The position numbers and the translations under genes were made by a program. From Chondrilla cf. caribensis (Eukaryota; Porifera; Demospongiae; Chondrillida; Chondrillidae), in assembly GCA_964020155.1 (NCBI GenBank), contig OZ026546.1:5267400-5331399 (forward strand): a DNA stretch of 64,000 nucleotides, given 5' to 3'. Shown here piece after piece: positions 1 through 12,577 of the stretch. Each line of letters begins with the position of its first letter. The stretch's first letter is position 1. The notes beneath the pieces were generated by a model, which worked only from the letters and a program-made list of their open reading frames with translations, had not been told where the DNA came from and searched no databases.

Positions 1-200
1 AATTCTTATTACTGTCAATGTAAAGAACTGCGATATTTCTCTGGAAGTGTTTGGAGAAGACCTGCAGGAAGGCTAGAGCAGAACATCCACATTTTACATA
101 CCAGCTACAGGTATGCCCCTATTGACCCTCTCACTTCGGTCCTTCAATACTGTCCTACTAAACAGTTTGGAGAAGTACCTCTGGAGAGTTAAAAATATGT

Positions 201-702
201 TCACAACAATGCGACTACTTCAGTGGACACTGCTGACCTGTCCGAAATTGTGTTGGTGAGTTTAGCACGGACAGAATATTGGATCTGTTAGGAAGAAGAG
301 AAGGATTTGTTGTGTCAGTTTCAACTGATTGACAACATTATTAATCTATTAATCGTGAAATGTTACCCATTACAGGATTATCCATCACAAAATATACCTG
401 TAAACTTTATAGTGGACCTATTTGGAAACTGAAGTCTTCCACATGCAGACTAAGCACTTACAAATTTATCAAGGGGTCTGGTCTGCTAGACCACCAGTCC
501 GTAAACACATACATCATAGTAAGGAGTACACACCTTACATACGAAATCCACAAGTATATACTGTAAATGTGTAACATAAGCAGACAAAACCAACAGCAAT
601 GTGCTGTATAAAGCAGGTGAGTACACAACTATCCAGAAAACTACACAAACACACCCCATCCTCATTTCCTTGATACTGTACAGCTTCATTAGTGATGACA
701 TC
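201..702 (-). pseudogene. Orphan receptor-tail remnant (mini-exon plus degenerate terminal exon)
   Basis: Two pieces of an M-type cytoplasmic tail lie here without any ectodomain or TM exon. A 48-nt mini-exon at 702-655 (DVITNEAVQYQGNEDG) has an acceptor tgtacag and a donor gtgtgttt like those of the complete M genes. A terminal-type exon at 284-201 begins after ctaacag with IQYSV but then diverges from the other copies and ends after 27 codons; the ITIM is lost because +3 is Arg. It sits just left of the P0 pseudogene, as the 21.5-22.1 kb tail sits just left of P1, so both probably descend from one duplicated arrangement. Whether any transcript uses it is unknown. Confidence 0.5.
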
Positions 703-851
703 CTGTACACACATATTCAAAGGAATTAATTATTAATAAACCATTGTAATAATTATATAATATACATATTATATATCATTGTGTGCGCGTGTGCCAGTGT
801 GTGTAAGGTAGTTAATTACTGACACATGCACCCGCTTAACTAGAATGTTAC

Positions 852-1113
852 ATGCTACTATCTCATCCGCTTCGAACATAGTATTATCCTCTATTCTAGT
901 TTTAATGTTGTACAAGGTGAGTCTTTAAGTTTGGTTTAATCACTACTAAATAGGCACCTTTACACTATAGAGATCAACTATGGTTGCTGTCCTCTCAGAC
1001 ATCTCTTCAAGTTCTCCTTCAAAAGGTGAAGATGTCTACAATCAAGTGGAGGGACCAAAGACCTATGAAGACATTGTGATGACTGACAGTCCAGCATATG
1101 GTCCAGTGAAGTA
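852..1113 (+). pseudogene. P0: P-type receptor pseudogene, ectodomain deleted
   Basis: The first part (852-916, donor gtgagtc) matches the signal exon of P1 and P2, including the ttgtacaag end, but a 2-nt insertion after the ATG shifts the frame into a stop. About 60 bp of intron 1 follow (agatcaact), then the sequence jumps directly into the middle of the TM/tail exon near 979. The Ig, all FN3 exons and the TM helix are missing, equivalent to about 5.4 kb in P1. The tail itself stays open to the stop at 1111-1113 with YNQV, YEDI and YGPV motifs, and carries a further small in-frame deletion of the juxtamembrane segment. A receptor cannot be made from it. Confidence 0.75.
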
Positions 1114-1776
1114 GGACAAGACCTGGTGTGTGTGGTGTGACTGATAGTATTATTATACACAAGTTACCATGTAGCTACTGCTTACTAGTGGTACTTTGAG
1201 TGACAATTTGTTTATTTTAAGTTAATAAGTTTATTTTAGTAATGATTATTGAAATTGATTCAATTTTTATACTCACAAGACAACAATTTGGAGGAACATT
1301 ACTTGAGACTATATATTACGTAATACTATGACTAGATACATAACTAACGATCGATGTTGAATTTTTTAGCTTATAGGATGCATATGCTGGATTATTTAGA
1401 TGTCAGGTTATGAAGAATCTGAAGTGCAATTATTATATTATTAATGTTTTGAGTTCACACGTATAGTAACAACACTTGTCACTTTTACTACAAGAATGAA
1501 TAAAATTAATAATTGATGCAAAAAGGAGTATGTTCCCTCGTTAACGATAGATACAGTATAAGATGTTTGACTGACTAACACATTGTTGAAGAGAACTATA
1601 AGAAAAGAATTATAGTGCAATAATATCAAATTACTTTCAATAATTTCAATGCATTGAATAATTGCTGCTTTTGTAAGCTGAAGTATGTACATCACTATCA
1701 GTTTGCACACAATTTTGTGTATGATTTTGTTATACACATATGTATACAAATATTATAGTACAAACACACACTCACA

Positions 1777-1824
<48 letters not shown>

Positions 1825-2686
1825 GCATTAATCACTGACCAGTAATATCTATCATACATAGTGACTAGTAGTATACACTATAGCATACAGGTAATGTCAA
1901 TAGAGAGTACTTATATGTAATATCCCACTCACACCATAAAAAGAATACAATATTTCAGACTGAAAGTGAAAAAGCCCTTGCCTGTCCACACCAAACAAAA
2001 TAATGGTAATAATAACAAACACAAAAACGGAAGTAGACGGCAGTTGAATACTCAAGAAGTAAACAATCGGGAAAACATGCAAGAGTCATACACACACATG
2101 CACACTTGAGGCATAGACACTCAACGGCGGGCACCCATGGATGATACAAACATTATATTAAGTACAACTACTGAAACAACTAGGATATGGTGAAAGACTG
2201 AAGGTGGGTATCTATCACGACTGACATAAATTACATGCATTTGTTGGTGGTTAAAGACAGTGTATTACTCATACATAAATTCACACAGGTATCATATTCT
2301 ATACTCTGGAATGGTCATGACTAATGGTCTAATGGTCTTGACTACATAGAACATTAGACCATTGTGAAACACTTTTACTAGCACAATTCATGAATTACAG
2401 TAATTAAGTACATTTACGTAAGTGAACACTACAGGCCAATATACAGTGATGAACAGCTATAGAATATCACTCAATATTACATGTGTACATATTATAATAC
2501 CTAGTGTATACACACAGATGAGATTGTTAGAAATGTCACTGCAACATGTCAACACTACCAGGTATAGGACTATGTGCAGTGTACTTGGAATGATCCACAC
2601 ATTGACTCCCACAGGCACATTACCTAGTGCATATACATACAAATGTCGTATATATGTACACATAAATGGAAGAACTCCTGAGTTCA
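1114..2686. other. Duplicated 3' flank shared with P1 and P2
   Basis: This stretch aligns by eye with the sequence after P1 (28612-30185) and after P2 (50225-51396). It starts with the same ggacaagacctgg 3' flank, then the Leu-Val-Ile-rich ORF fragments, a CA repeat and a conserved short segment. On the minus strand 1981-1935 looks like a small exon (acceptor ggacag, donor gtgtgagt) encoding QGLFHFQSEILYSFY; copies lie at about 29.5, 51.1, 32.4 and 55.95 kb, some with stops. I would not call it coding without RNA evidence. Confidence 0.5.
1763..1822. repeat. (CA)n microsatellite
   Basis: Nearly pure CA dinucleotides with two CTCA interruptions at the left edge. CA arrays occupy the matching position at 29.25, 41.39 and 50.9 kb. 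Confidence 0.95.
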
Positions 2687-2779
2687 TCACAGAGCTGCAT
2701 ATGTTACAGCATCTACTGTCGAGTGCACCACGTTTCTTTCTCTCCCATGTCCTGAGAAGTCAAGAGCAGCATATTGGAT
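2687..2779 (-). CDS. Distal (type II) ITIM terminal exon of M1
   Basis: A 93-nt exon after acceptor ctaccag encodes 30 residues and a TGA. It starts IQYAALDFSGHG and ends VTYAAL, so it holds two tyrosine sites fitting the ITIM pattern [ILV]xYxx[ILV]. Copies of the same length lie at 30186-30278 and 51397-51489 (nearly identical protein), 21503-21595 (diverged) and 13672-13749 (truncated). It lies about 3.7 kb beyond the M1 proximal terminal exon with no ectodomain of its own. It is phase 0, so it could replace the proximal terminal exon by alternative splicing, or it could be the relic of a second gene. No intact mini-exon was found just upstream. Confidence 0.55.
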   Translation of the reverse strand: MQYAALDFSGHGRERNVVHSTVDAVTYAAL

Positions 2780-4305
<1,526 letters not shown>

Positions 4306-4330
4306 GCAAGACTCACATGCAAGTCTGAAT

Positions 4331-4995
4331 AACAAGTAATTCGAGTTCAAAAACTCGTGGGGCTGCCGCCCCCCACACTCGAATTACTTGGCGTCTTTGT
4401 TAAGTTTAGAAGAACCTTCGCTGAAGTTATTACGTTCGGCGGAGCTTCAGCGCACGAATTCTAGCCCAATTTCAAATTGTCAGCGTTCGAAATCGGCCAT
4501 CTTTATTTCGCGCAATATAAATTCTAATATAAATTCATTGTTGCGGTTACGCGTAGGAACACATATTATATATATATATATGGGATCATCTCAGACAACC
4601 ACTTCTGGCAGCAATGGATGTAGTGATGGAAGATTTCTCGGTACAGAATGAGAAGGAAAAAGCAGCTCTGATATTATCATTAGCATGTAGGAATTATCGT
4701 ATATTGTCTATTATTAACTCTATGTGGTCAGCTAGGTTTTATTAACTTCATCTCCATGTACTGTACAAACTAGCAGACTATTAACTTTTATTACTTCCAT
4801 TTTTTGTTCTAATATTCCCTAGTGTTATGTGTTGTGGATACAGTGCTACATGGGACCATATGGTGTCCTAGTACCCTTTGTGGTATGGTGCACTTTAATC
4901 AATAATAATAATAATAATAATAATATATATATCGAGCGTTACATACTGGAAGTCGAAATGAAAACAATATAGGGGCTGCCTGCGGCAGCCCCTAA
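4331..4995. mobile_element. Insertion of unclassified repeat (family also at 60.84 kb)
   Basis: In the paralogous copies the sequence reads ...gtctgaataaattatagacaatg; here about 665 bp interrupt it after gaataa. The insert begins caagtaattcgag, with a nearby inverted copy actcgaattac, and ends in a small GC hairpin (ggggctgcctgcggcagcccc). Its first 250 bp resemble 60840-61080 in an M4 intron. An 87-codon open frame at 4388-4651 has no recognisable domain. The element also holds a (TAA)n tract near 4905. Class unknown. Confidence 0.6.
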
Positions 4996-5116
4996 AAATT
5001 ATAGACAATGTTTATAATTATACTACATAGCCATGACTAGAAACATACCAAAGAAAAAGTACATTGAAGTGCACGGGTATATATCAATTTTACACTTCAT
5101 CAGCAATCCTGTACAT

Positions 5117-6101
5117 CTATTTAGTAACCTCTTTTAATGGGTCTGTCATACCGAATTTGGCCCCCCCCAAAATAGGCCCCCCTGGAACCAAAACAGCAAC
5201 CAAATTGGTTCCCCCAGGAACCAATTTGGTTGCTGTTCTTGGCCCCCCTCAACTATTTTGGTTCCCCCTCCCTAAATGATAGTACTTGTAAATGATAGTG
5301 TCTGATAATGTATGTGCATAACTGTGTGTATGTATATGACTCTGTAAATAAATAAATAATACGACATATTATAATATGATCATAAATACAAAGTTCAGTT
5401 AATTTAAAATATAGGTAGTAGTAATACAAACCATGATGCAAAAGCATACATGACAAATTTAATATACATATTATGCATACACAAAAATAATACAACATAT
5501 AATATGTCCATAGTTACATTTTGCCTGAACCAATTGGGGCGGATTAACGAATATTCACAGTAACTATATATGTACATACAACATGTTGAATCTGAATGGC
5601 ACATCTCCATGATTCGCATCTGTTCCTCTCTGCTTCGTATTATTCTAACTTCATTGCTGTTCTTCTTCTTATACATCACTTCCACTCCTCTCATCATGAC
5701 TCTGCCAGCTGTCTTCCTAACGGACCGCTTCATATTCTTATCCCATCCTTCGGGATACTTGTACTGGTTGCCTTTGCTGCCCGCAAAAACATATTCGATC
5801 GCTTCTTCCAGAATTTCGTCGTTATGCACGATTTCACCATATTTCTCGCTCATGTCACCTTTAAAACCGATTTCGTTCGAACAAATGCCGATTACACCAT
5901 TTATAGCCGTCGCATGCGGCTACCGTTCCCGCCATTTTTTATGGCGGAAACGGGGGGAACTAATTCGGCAAAGCGGAACCGATTCGGCTAGCGCACCGGT
6001 GCTGTTTTAGGCCCGGGGGAACTAATTCGGCGGGGGAACTTTTACGGCATGACAGGTCGATAAGGTTAGGAAGTGGTACATGGTCATTTCAATGCACGGA
6101 G
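5117..6101 (-). pseudogene. M1 copy of a distal tail exon, split by a transposon
   Basis: The two halves 6101-6055 and 5143-5117 together match the 70-nt exon intact at 31955-31886 and 15474-15405, which encodes a peptide ending PLKEVTKQ. Here a 911-bp transposon separates them, the reading frame also has a TGA near its start (shared with the 54.9 kb copy), and the donor side is changed from cag|gtg to tag|atg. The exon is dead in this copy. Confidence 0.6.
5144..6054 (-). mobile_element. Ginger-like DNA transposon, internally deleted
   Basis: The element has terminal inverted repeats starting TGTCATRCCG and is flanked by a 4-bp duplication GGTC (5140-5143 and 6055-6058); the uninterrupted sequence at the paralogous site proves the insertion. 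TGTNR termini with 4-bp duplications are the hallmark of Ginger elements, whose transposase resembles Gypsy integrase. On the minus strand 5853-about 5560 encodes a fragment (MSEKYGEIVHNDEILEEA... to EEQMRIMEMCHSD) that looks like the segment leading into an integrase H2C2 zinc finger, after which homology stops. At 911 bp it cannot be autonomous. The left end is rich in C tracts (ggcccccccc). Confidence 0.7.
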
Positions 6102-6190
6102 CTAAGTATGAGTTCTAACTTGATATACCAAATATAAACTCTCACGAAATCATGATAGAAGACACGTACATACTCATATACATGTCTTAG

Positions 6191-6310
6191 ATAGGTGTAC
6201 CAAGGTGCTCCCCATAGAGGTGTACTGAGGTGTTCCAAGGTGGCCCCTACAAAAGGATCCCGAGGAGTCAACCATAGAGGTGTACCAAGGTGTCCTCCAT
6301 AGAGTTGTTC
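6191..6310. repeat. Degenerate GGTGTACC minisatellite
   Basis: Imperfect repeats of the type aggtgtaccaaggtg...ccatag lie just downstream (minus sense) of the M1 terminal exon. Expanded versions are at 33041-33285 (M3) and, as a different 49-bp unit, 56645-56840 (M4). Confidence 0.7.
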
Positions 6311-6446
6311 TGATACGTATGTTCCATACAGAGATGTACAATGTGCACAGTATGTTTACCCACACCACACACTTAATGCATGTAACTGACACATTAGTTA
6401 GTACATATACAAAATCCACATACGTACATGGGAGTGGAAGACATCA

Positions 6447-9400
6447 TCACATATCAGCATATGTCACAGGGTCCACTCTTGCGTGTATCACATTCCTTCC
6501 CGTGCCTTGTTCAGAGAAATCCAGATCAGCATATTGGATCTGTTAGGAGAGAAGGAATAGATTTTCCCATGTTATGGTTTTAAAAAGCATTTCACTTATC
6601 TAAAGACAAGTGATAAACACTACAGGCGATAATCATCTCTGAATAATGACGGAATTTCTACAGACACAACATCATAAAGGGACTATTGGGAAATTGAAGA
6701 CTACCATATGCACACTGGGGACATTCATACAGAATTCTGGCCACCAGACCACCAGTCCTTAGTAATGGTATGTTAAGCATGCAGACAACAGAATACACGT
6801 TTAGTGCGCAATATAGCATATACTTGTATGTGTGCAAGGTAAGTAAATACAAACAACAACGACTTAATGAAGAAACAGATATGGAACTACAGTACTGAGA
6901 AAACCACTCAGAAAACCACACAAACACACCCCATCTGGATTTCCTTGCTGCTGCATAACATTCCCAGTACTGACAACCTGTATACACACAAAAAAGTACA
7001 TGACATACATGATACTGTGCACCTGTACACATAAGCATGTGAGTAAGATAAGTAAACACATAATAATGTTGTGTATTTGAAGGAATAAAACACTAAAATA
7101 ATTCAGAAAACTATGGAAATACAACAAACCCCATCATTTCCTCCAGTTCATTACTAGCAAAATTCTGTACACAAAATGAACATAGGAATGATACCCCTTC
7201 AAGACTTCCACATGCACCTGTACATTACATATGTATGAATGTGTATGTACAAACCATGCAGCTATGTAAGGACACACAATTGTCTACATTGAGTGTGAGT
7301 GAGGTGCTGTGTCTCCCACACATAAACACACTTCTTGCTTGCTTCTCCTTGGCTTCTTCACCTCATCGTCATTGGTAACAGCCTGCTATACATATCAACA
7401 AAAGTAGAGAAATCCAATATTATGTTACAACACAACATAAAAATATATGTACGTACTTACATACGTACATATATGGTAAGGTGCCCTAATTCTGGAATTT
7501 GAACATTACAGTGAGTACGGTGATAGGTAAAGTCTACCTGAAACTCTACATGTTAGTGCTTTGGATGCTTCATGGATTGAGGATCAGTTTGACATCAAAC
7601 CTAATCCAAAAAATGATTTGGAAGAGAAATTCCCAAGGTGTCCAGAATCAGGGCTCCTACCACATATGTACATACTGTACATAATAATACGTACTGTACA
7701 TATAGTACATGGCTTCAACATAAGCAAGCCAACACAATGATACACACAACGCAACGTAGCAGAGTTCTTTTCGTAATGGTACCTTGACACACAGTACAGT
7801 GACACACCTGTTTCTTGGCTACACCCAGATTCTGATACTGCACCTCCTCCTTATGTTGACGTGACCTCTTTTGTTTGTGGTGCTATGATATACATGTAAA
7901 CAAAGGGATATGTACATGTTTGTCCACAAGGTACGTACTTACAAGTGTGTGAGTAAACACAAACAACAACAGCAAACTATTTGTGAAGAGACAAATACAG
8001 AACTACAGCACTCAGATAACTACACAAACTCACCCCATCTGGAGTTCCTTGCTGTTGGACTCTTTCATCAGTAATGACACCCTGTACACACATGTACAAG
8101 GCATATTACATACACAATACAGTATAGAAACACAATAAATATATTGCACATTGTACGTACGTACGTATGTGTGTGAGATGAGTAAAAAAGAACAATATTT
8201 CTTCTTCTAAAGATTTATTGAGCTTAGCATCGAATTGTCTTAGTTTTGAACGTTTCGGTCCCGAAGACCTTCGTCAGCAATAAATAGTTAAGAATATCTA
8301 TTTATTGCTGACGAAGGTCTTCGTTATACATTACGTACAAATGCACACTACAAACCAAACAGCCATCTAGTCTTGAATCCAGATGGTTTCCCATTGTGTG
8401 CATATGCGTTCATGGGACACAGAAACAGGCAATGGATTCAGCACTAGCAGCCATGCTGGGACACACACAATTGACTGCCTACAGTGTGAGGTGCTGTACT
8501 CTTACCCCACCCCCCCCCCTCCAACACACACACAAACACACCTCTTGCTTGCTTGTCTTTGGCTCCTTAATCTCATCTCCATTAGTAACAACCTCCTGTA
8601 CATACAAGTGAATACAGGAGATTTCTAATGATGTGTACAATCTAGTTGTTAGATTACACAAACATACGTAGGTACATAATATATACTGTACATACAGATG
8701 TACGTACGTAGGTGAAGGTAGAAGCTGTTGATTGCAAGCAACCATTATACAGTGGGACCTCTCTATCACAAACCACTGAAATGTGGAAACCTCTATGATA
8801 AGGACACCATTCTGTATCCCAGTGTAGTACTGTAGTGCATTAAGTGATCTCTGAATTGAGGAAACCTCTGTAATAAGGACTAAACGTGAGGTCCCAAAGT
8901 GTCCTTAATGGACAGGTTCCACTGTACTGTAAGGACACTTGCAATACAGCACACACACAACTACTCTCCTGGTGCTACCTAGACATACAGAACAGAACAC
9001 ACCTTCTTCTTGGGTACATTCTGATACGCAGCCTCCTCCCTATGTTCACGTAACCTGTCAGTAGAGAGAATTAGTTGACTGCAACACAAACATCGACTAC
9101 TTCAGGCACACAAATGTGCAGCACTCACTCAGTGGAGTTCATCTCATAAATCTTGTCTAGAGAATTGAAGAAGTGAGACAAATCAAACATGCCCATTACA
9201 GCCACCGAATATTATGTATAATACATGCATGCATAAATTCAATGTCAGAAAAGAAAGCCGTGTGGCAACAAAGTTAACCACAATAGATGGGATCACTGTG
9301 GGTGGGTGCCACTCAAATAGCCAAGGACAACAATAGCTAACGGCTCCCAACGTTAAAAAAGAATATCTGATACCTGATACACTGTATGTACATACGTACG

Positions 9401-12400
9401 TACGTATGTTGTATACATTAGACGGGAGCTATACTGCATGTAAATCTGACCTTTCCTGCAACAGAAGCAGCACCAGAATACTTCACAGTAGCCTGCAAGT
9501 ACACAGGAAATATGAGTGTGAAGTGTGTTCTCACACAATACCCACTGTTGTGCCATTCATTATCAAACAAGGAAACATACAAGTGCACAAGGATCTCACT
9601 TTTATCTTTGAAAAACACCAAATAGGCAATGAGAACACCCAGGGGGTAGAGCAGGGGTATGAGCAGTAACAGGAGCACTAGAGCAGCCAGGGGAGCTAAA
9701 GAGTCAACTTGAGGAGTACTTGAAGGAGGATCTATTACAGACCAGATCAAAGATGAGAAGTACCTCATTGTGCAAATGAGATCAAACATGTTAAAAGATA
9801 CAAGATAAGCAGCTGTTCTACTAGCAATATTCTAATCATCAGCTATGAATAACATTAGGCACCAGTGGCCTACAGGGGATGAGTTAGTGACTGTGATGTT
9901 CCAGGATCAAGGGTAGGTATTTGTAGACACATAGATAATACTACCACCAACAGCGATGAACCTTCCAAATGAACAAACGTACACATGCATCTACACATAC
10001 GTACACTGTATATGAAAACGAAGGACATCAATGAAACTGAAATTGAAATATTTCTCACAAGTACACAATCAAAAGAAATAAACTGTCGGTTAAGAAGGCT
10101 AATTTTCACATCCTCTCAATCTGTCATGTTTACATTGTTGATCTGCTACGCAGCAACTGTTTATTTCAGTATACACAACATAAAGTACGTGCATGGTACA
10201 CCAGTGTGTAATGGGTACTCACTAGGAGTACTAGTACTAGGCATATCAGGAACACATGAATCTGTGAGAATGAAGTGGAATGAACCAGTATAAAACTGAC
10301 GAAGAACAGGTTAGAACACACGAAGTAGAAGACATCATGGTACAAGTCAACAAAGTATACATTTGGACACTTTCTGAAATGAGAGCCATATCATAGGACA
10401 TAGATACATACAAAAATTTTCAAAAAATAGTCAACAATGGGAAACATGCAAAAATAGTCAAAATATTGAAATTCCCAGTCAATATACATACGTACACACA
10501 CAACACAACCTTGTACCAATACTGAATAGGTACTAACCAAACATGCACATTTGATATAACAATCTCACCCATTATTCTAGCTGTAGTTGCACTCTTGCTA
10601 GCTCCGCACACTCCACTATTGAGAGTCACAGTAAACACATACTCAGTACTTGAATTGAGACCAGTGATATTACAAGGGCTGGCTTTACATTCAGTACAAC
10701 CTGGTGATGATGGAGTACAGCTAACTGAAGTGGTGATGTCATTAGGTTCACTTGGTTGGTCCCACTGTAGAGTAATACTATCACATGACTCCACGGCTGC
10801 CCTCAGATTAGTAGGTGCATTTAGGTCTACAGGAAGTACGTATGTATAATAATACATACATGTATACGTAATACAAGTATCACTTATACGTACGTACGTA
10901 GTAAGCCACAAGGTTAACATACGTAGTATACTTCACAAGTCATCAATGAAAATTTGACAAGACATACATAGTACATTGTCATAACTATAGACACAATAGT
11001 GAATATTTTGAGACAAAGTAGTAGCATAGTGAATCAATACATAATATACATATGTACTTATGATTCAAACAATACAGCAACTATGCTAAGATAGGATGTA
11101 TTGATACAAATTAAATTCATTTACAACTTGAGTATATAACTTGAAATAAAAATGTTAATAAAAGTGTCTATATACAACAAATTCACAATGACAGGTAAAA
11201 ATATGCATGCACCTACGTACGTACGTACATATGTATGACACACGTCATCTCACCCATTGTTATAGCTGTAGTTGTACTCGTGTTAGCTCCGCACACTCCA
11301 CTATTGAGAGTCACAGTAAACTCATACTCAGTACTTGGAGCAAGATCAGTGATAGTACATGGACTGGTTGTACATTCAGCACAACCTGGTGATGGTGGAG
11401 TACAGCTAACTGAAGTGGTGATGTCATTAGGTTCACTTGGTTGGGTCCACTGTAGAGTAACTGTATCACAGGACCCTACAGTTGCAGTTACATTTGTTGG
11501 AGGTGGAAGTGGCAGTAGGTCTACATTCGTGATACGTGAGATGCAATATCCGACAGTGAATGCTGAGAATCAGTAGTACGTAGCAAAGTAATCATGCAAT
11601 ACAAAGCATAGGTAAGAACAGAATTTATCCAGTTTGCCCCACTCTGACTGACCACCCTCACGTGAATGTCATATAATTATACTAAATGTATATTATCATG
11701 ACTACCTACGCACATACATACGTACTTAGGACTGACCTTAAGGTCTTCAATGTCTGCAGACTTATATACACAATCATCATTAGTAAAGATTACAGGTGGG
11801 GTGGGTGAGTCAAAACCTAGTCTAGCCAGCATAGTCACATCACTGATGTTAATGTAGACAAATCAAGGTATGGCCTAGATGATGGACCAGCTAGAACTAC
11901 AGGAGGATGGTACAAAATTCAATTCAATCTGTGTAAAAATGTAGCTAAACCATATAGTAGTATAGCAACTTACATGCACGATCAGGCAGGACATATGAGA
12001 TAATATATTATAACCGCTCACCTACTGATATACTAGCCATTCCCCGAACGTTATTATTCTCTGCGTTAATACACTGAATAGTTCCTCCATTGTCTGATCT
12101 ACTGAATCCAGAGATAGTGATCCTAGACTCACCGACCTGAGAAGTATCTCCTGTATCGGGAGACGTGATCCTGGAATTGGTCCTGGCTTCAACTCGTGCC
12201 CTGAAAGGTCCCCGACTAATCCCACTCAATCCACTCGTAGTCCATTCAATCGGTTCACCAGGTGCATCACAATCGAAGGACTGTCTACTACCGCAATCCA
12301 CGGAGACGTTGCCATTTGGTGTCAGTGTACCTACACGAAAGTGAAACAGATTGACATATAGCTAAATAGTGAATAGCCGCATAAGATGCTAAATTGACCT

Positions 12401-12514
12401 CTATAGCGTTAAAGGCTGACTTAATAATAGCTAAACCGGGCGTAAAGGCTCACCTTGTACAAGCTTTAATACTACAATTAGAATAAAGGATAAGTTTGAC
12501 GACGAAACTGTCAT
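6447..12514 (-). CDS. M1: Ig-FN3-FN3 transmembrane receptor with ITIM tail
   Basis: Predicted single-pass surface receptor of about 519 aa. Exons: 12514-12454 signal peptide; 12330-12022 Ig-like domain (Cys...W core, SDNGGTIQC near the end); 11520-11254 and 10826-10569 FN3 domains; 10261-10223 hinge; 9731-9600 TM helix (Leu-rich, LLYPLGVLIA); 9492-9451 Cys-rich juxtamembrane (YCEVFWCCFCCRK); 9156-9129; 9054-9003 (AAYQNV); mini-exons 8595-8542, 8081-8034, 7882-7808 (VQYQNL), 7385-7332, 6976-6929; terminal 6539-6447. Introns are phase 1 up to the tail, then 2, then 0. The terminal exon has ITIM IQYADL and VTYADM (YxxM, the PI3K-type motif). A sixth mini-exon (7164-7130) has a 13-nt deletion and weak donor gtttgt, so including it shifts the frame. 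A possible alternative terminal exon (6757-6725, DWWSGGQNSV) is weakly supported. Inhibitory function is inferred from the motifs only. Confidence 0.75.
8251..8323 (-). ncRNA. Hammerhead-ribozyme-like motif in a 25-bp hairpin
   Basis: On the minus strand CTGACGA (8277-8271) is followed by a stem GGTC...GACC and GAAAC (8256-8252), which is the CUGANGA - stem II - GAAA core of the hammerhead. The preceding sequence is a 25-bp perfect inverted repeat (8262-8286 with 8299-8323, 12-nt loop) that also supplies a GTC. The flank (GAAACGTTCAAAACTAAG) recalls Penelope-like retroelements, which carry such ribozymes. The stem I/III geometry does not fit perfectly, so activity is uncertain. It lies in an M1 tail intron. 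Confidence 0.45.
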
Positions 12515-12555
12515 TGTGGAACGAATGTAGCAAGTAGAGGCGTGGAAGACTTCAC

Positions 12556-12577
12556 AACCGTTTATTTCCGTAAATTA
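12556..12577 (-). promoter_or_regulatory. Conserved upstream element of M1
   Basis: Minus-strand TTTACGGAAATAAACGG lies 42 bp before the ATG. The same element precedes all six complete receptor genes at 42-65 bp, more conserved than its surroundings; probably core promoter or transcription start region. Confidence 0.6.

Noticed and set aside
6725..6757. Terminal exon DWWSGGQNSV in M1 (also DRWSSGQNPG near 16.1 kb and DRWSSDQNPE near 33.7 kb)
   Set aside because: Frame and stop are conserved in three copies but the acceptor is weak, M4 lacks it, and it would exclude the better-supported ITIM exon. Kept only as a remark under M1.
9870..9930. Conserved block ttagtgactgtgatgttccagg as an exon (also near 17.63, 37.76 and 59.27 kb)
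   Set aside because: Conserved between copies but without a usable acceptor and donor pair in phase 1; probably duplicated intron.
10595..11576. Plus-strand ORFs over the FN3 exons (e.g. HSAQPGDGGVQLTEVVMSLG)
   Set aside because: Antisense shadows of the minus-strand FN3 exons; repeated wherever an FN3 exon occurs, and reversed over the P genes.
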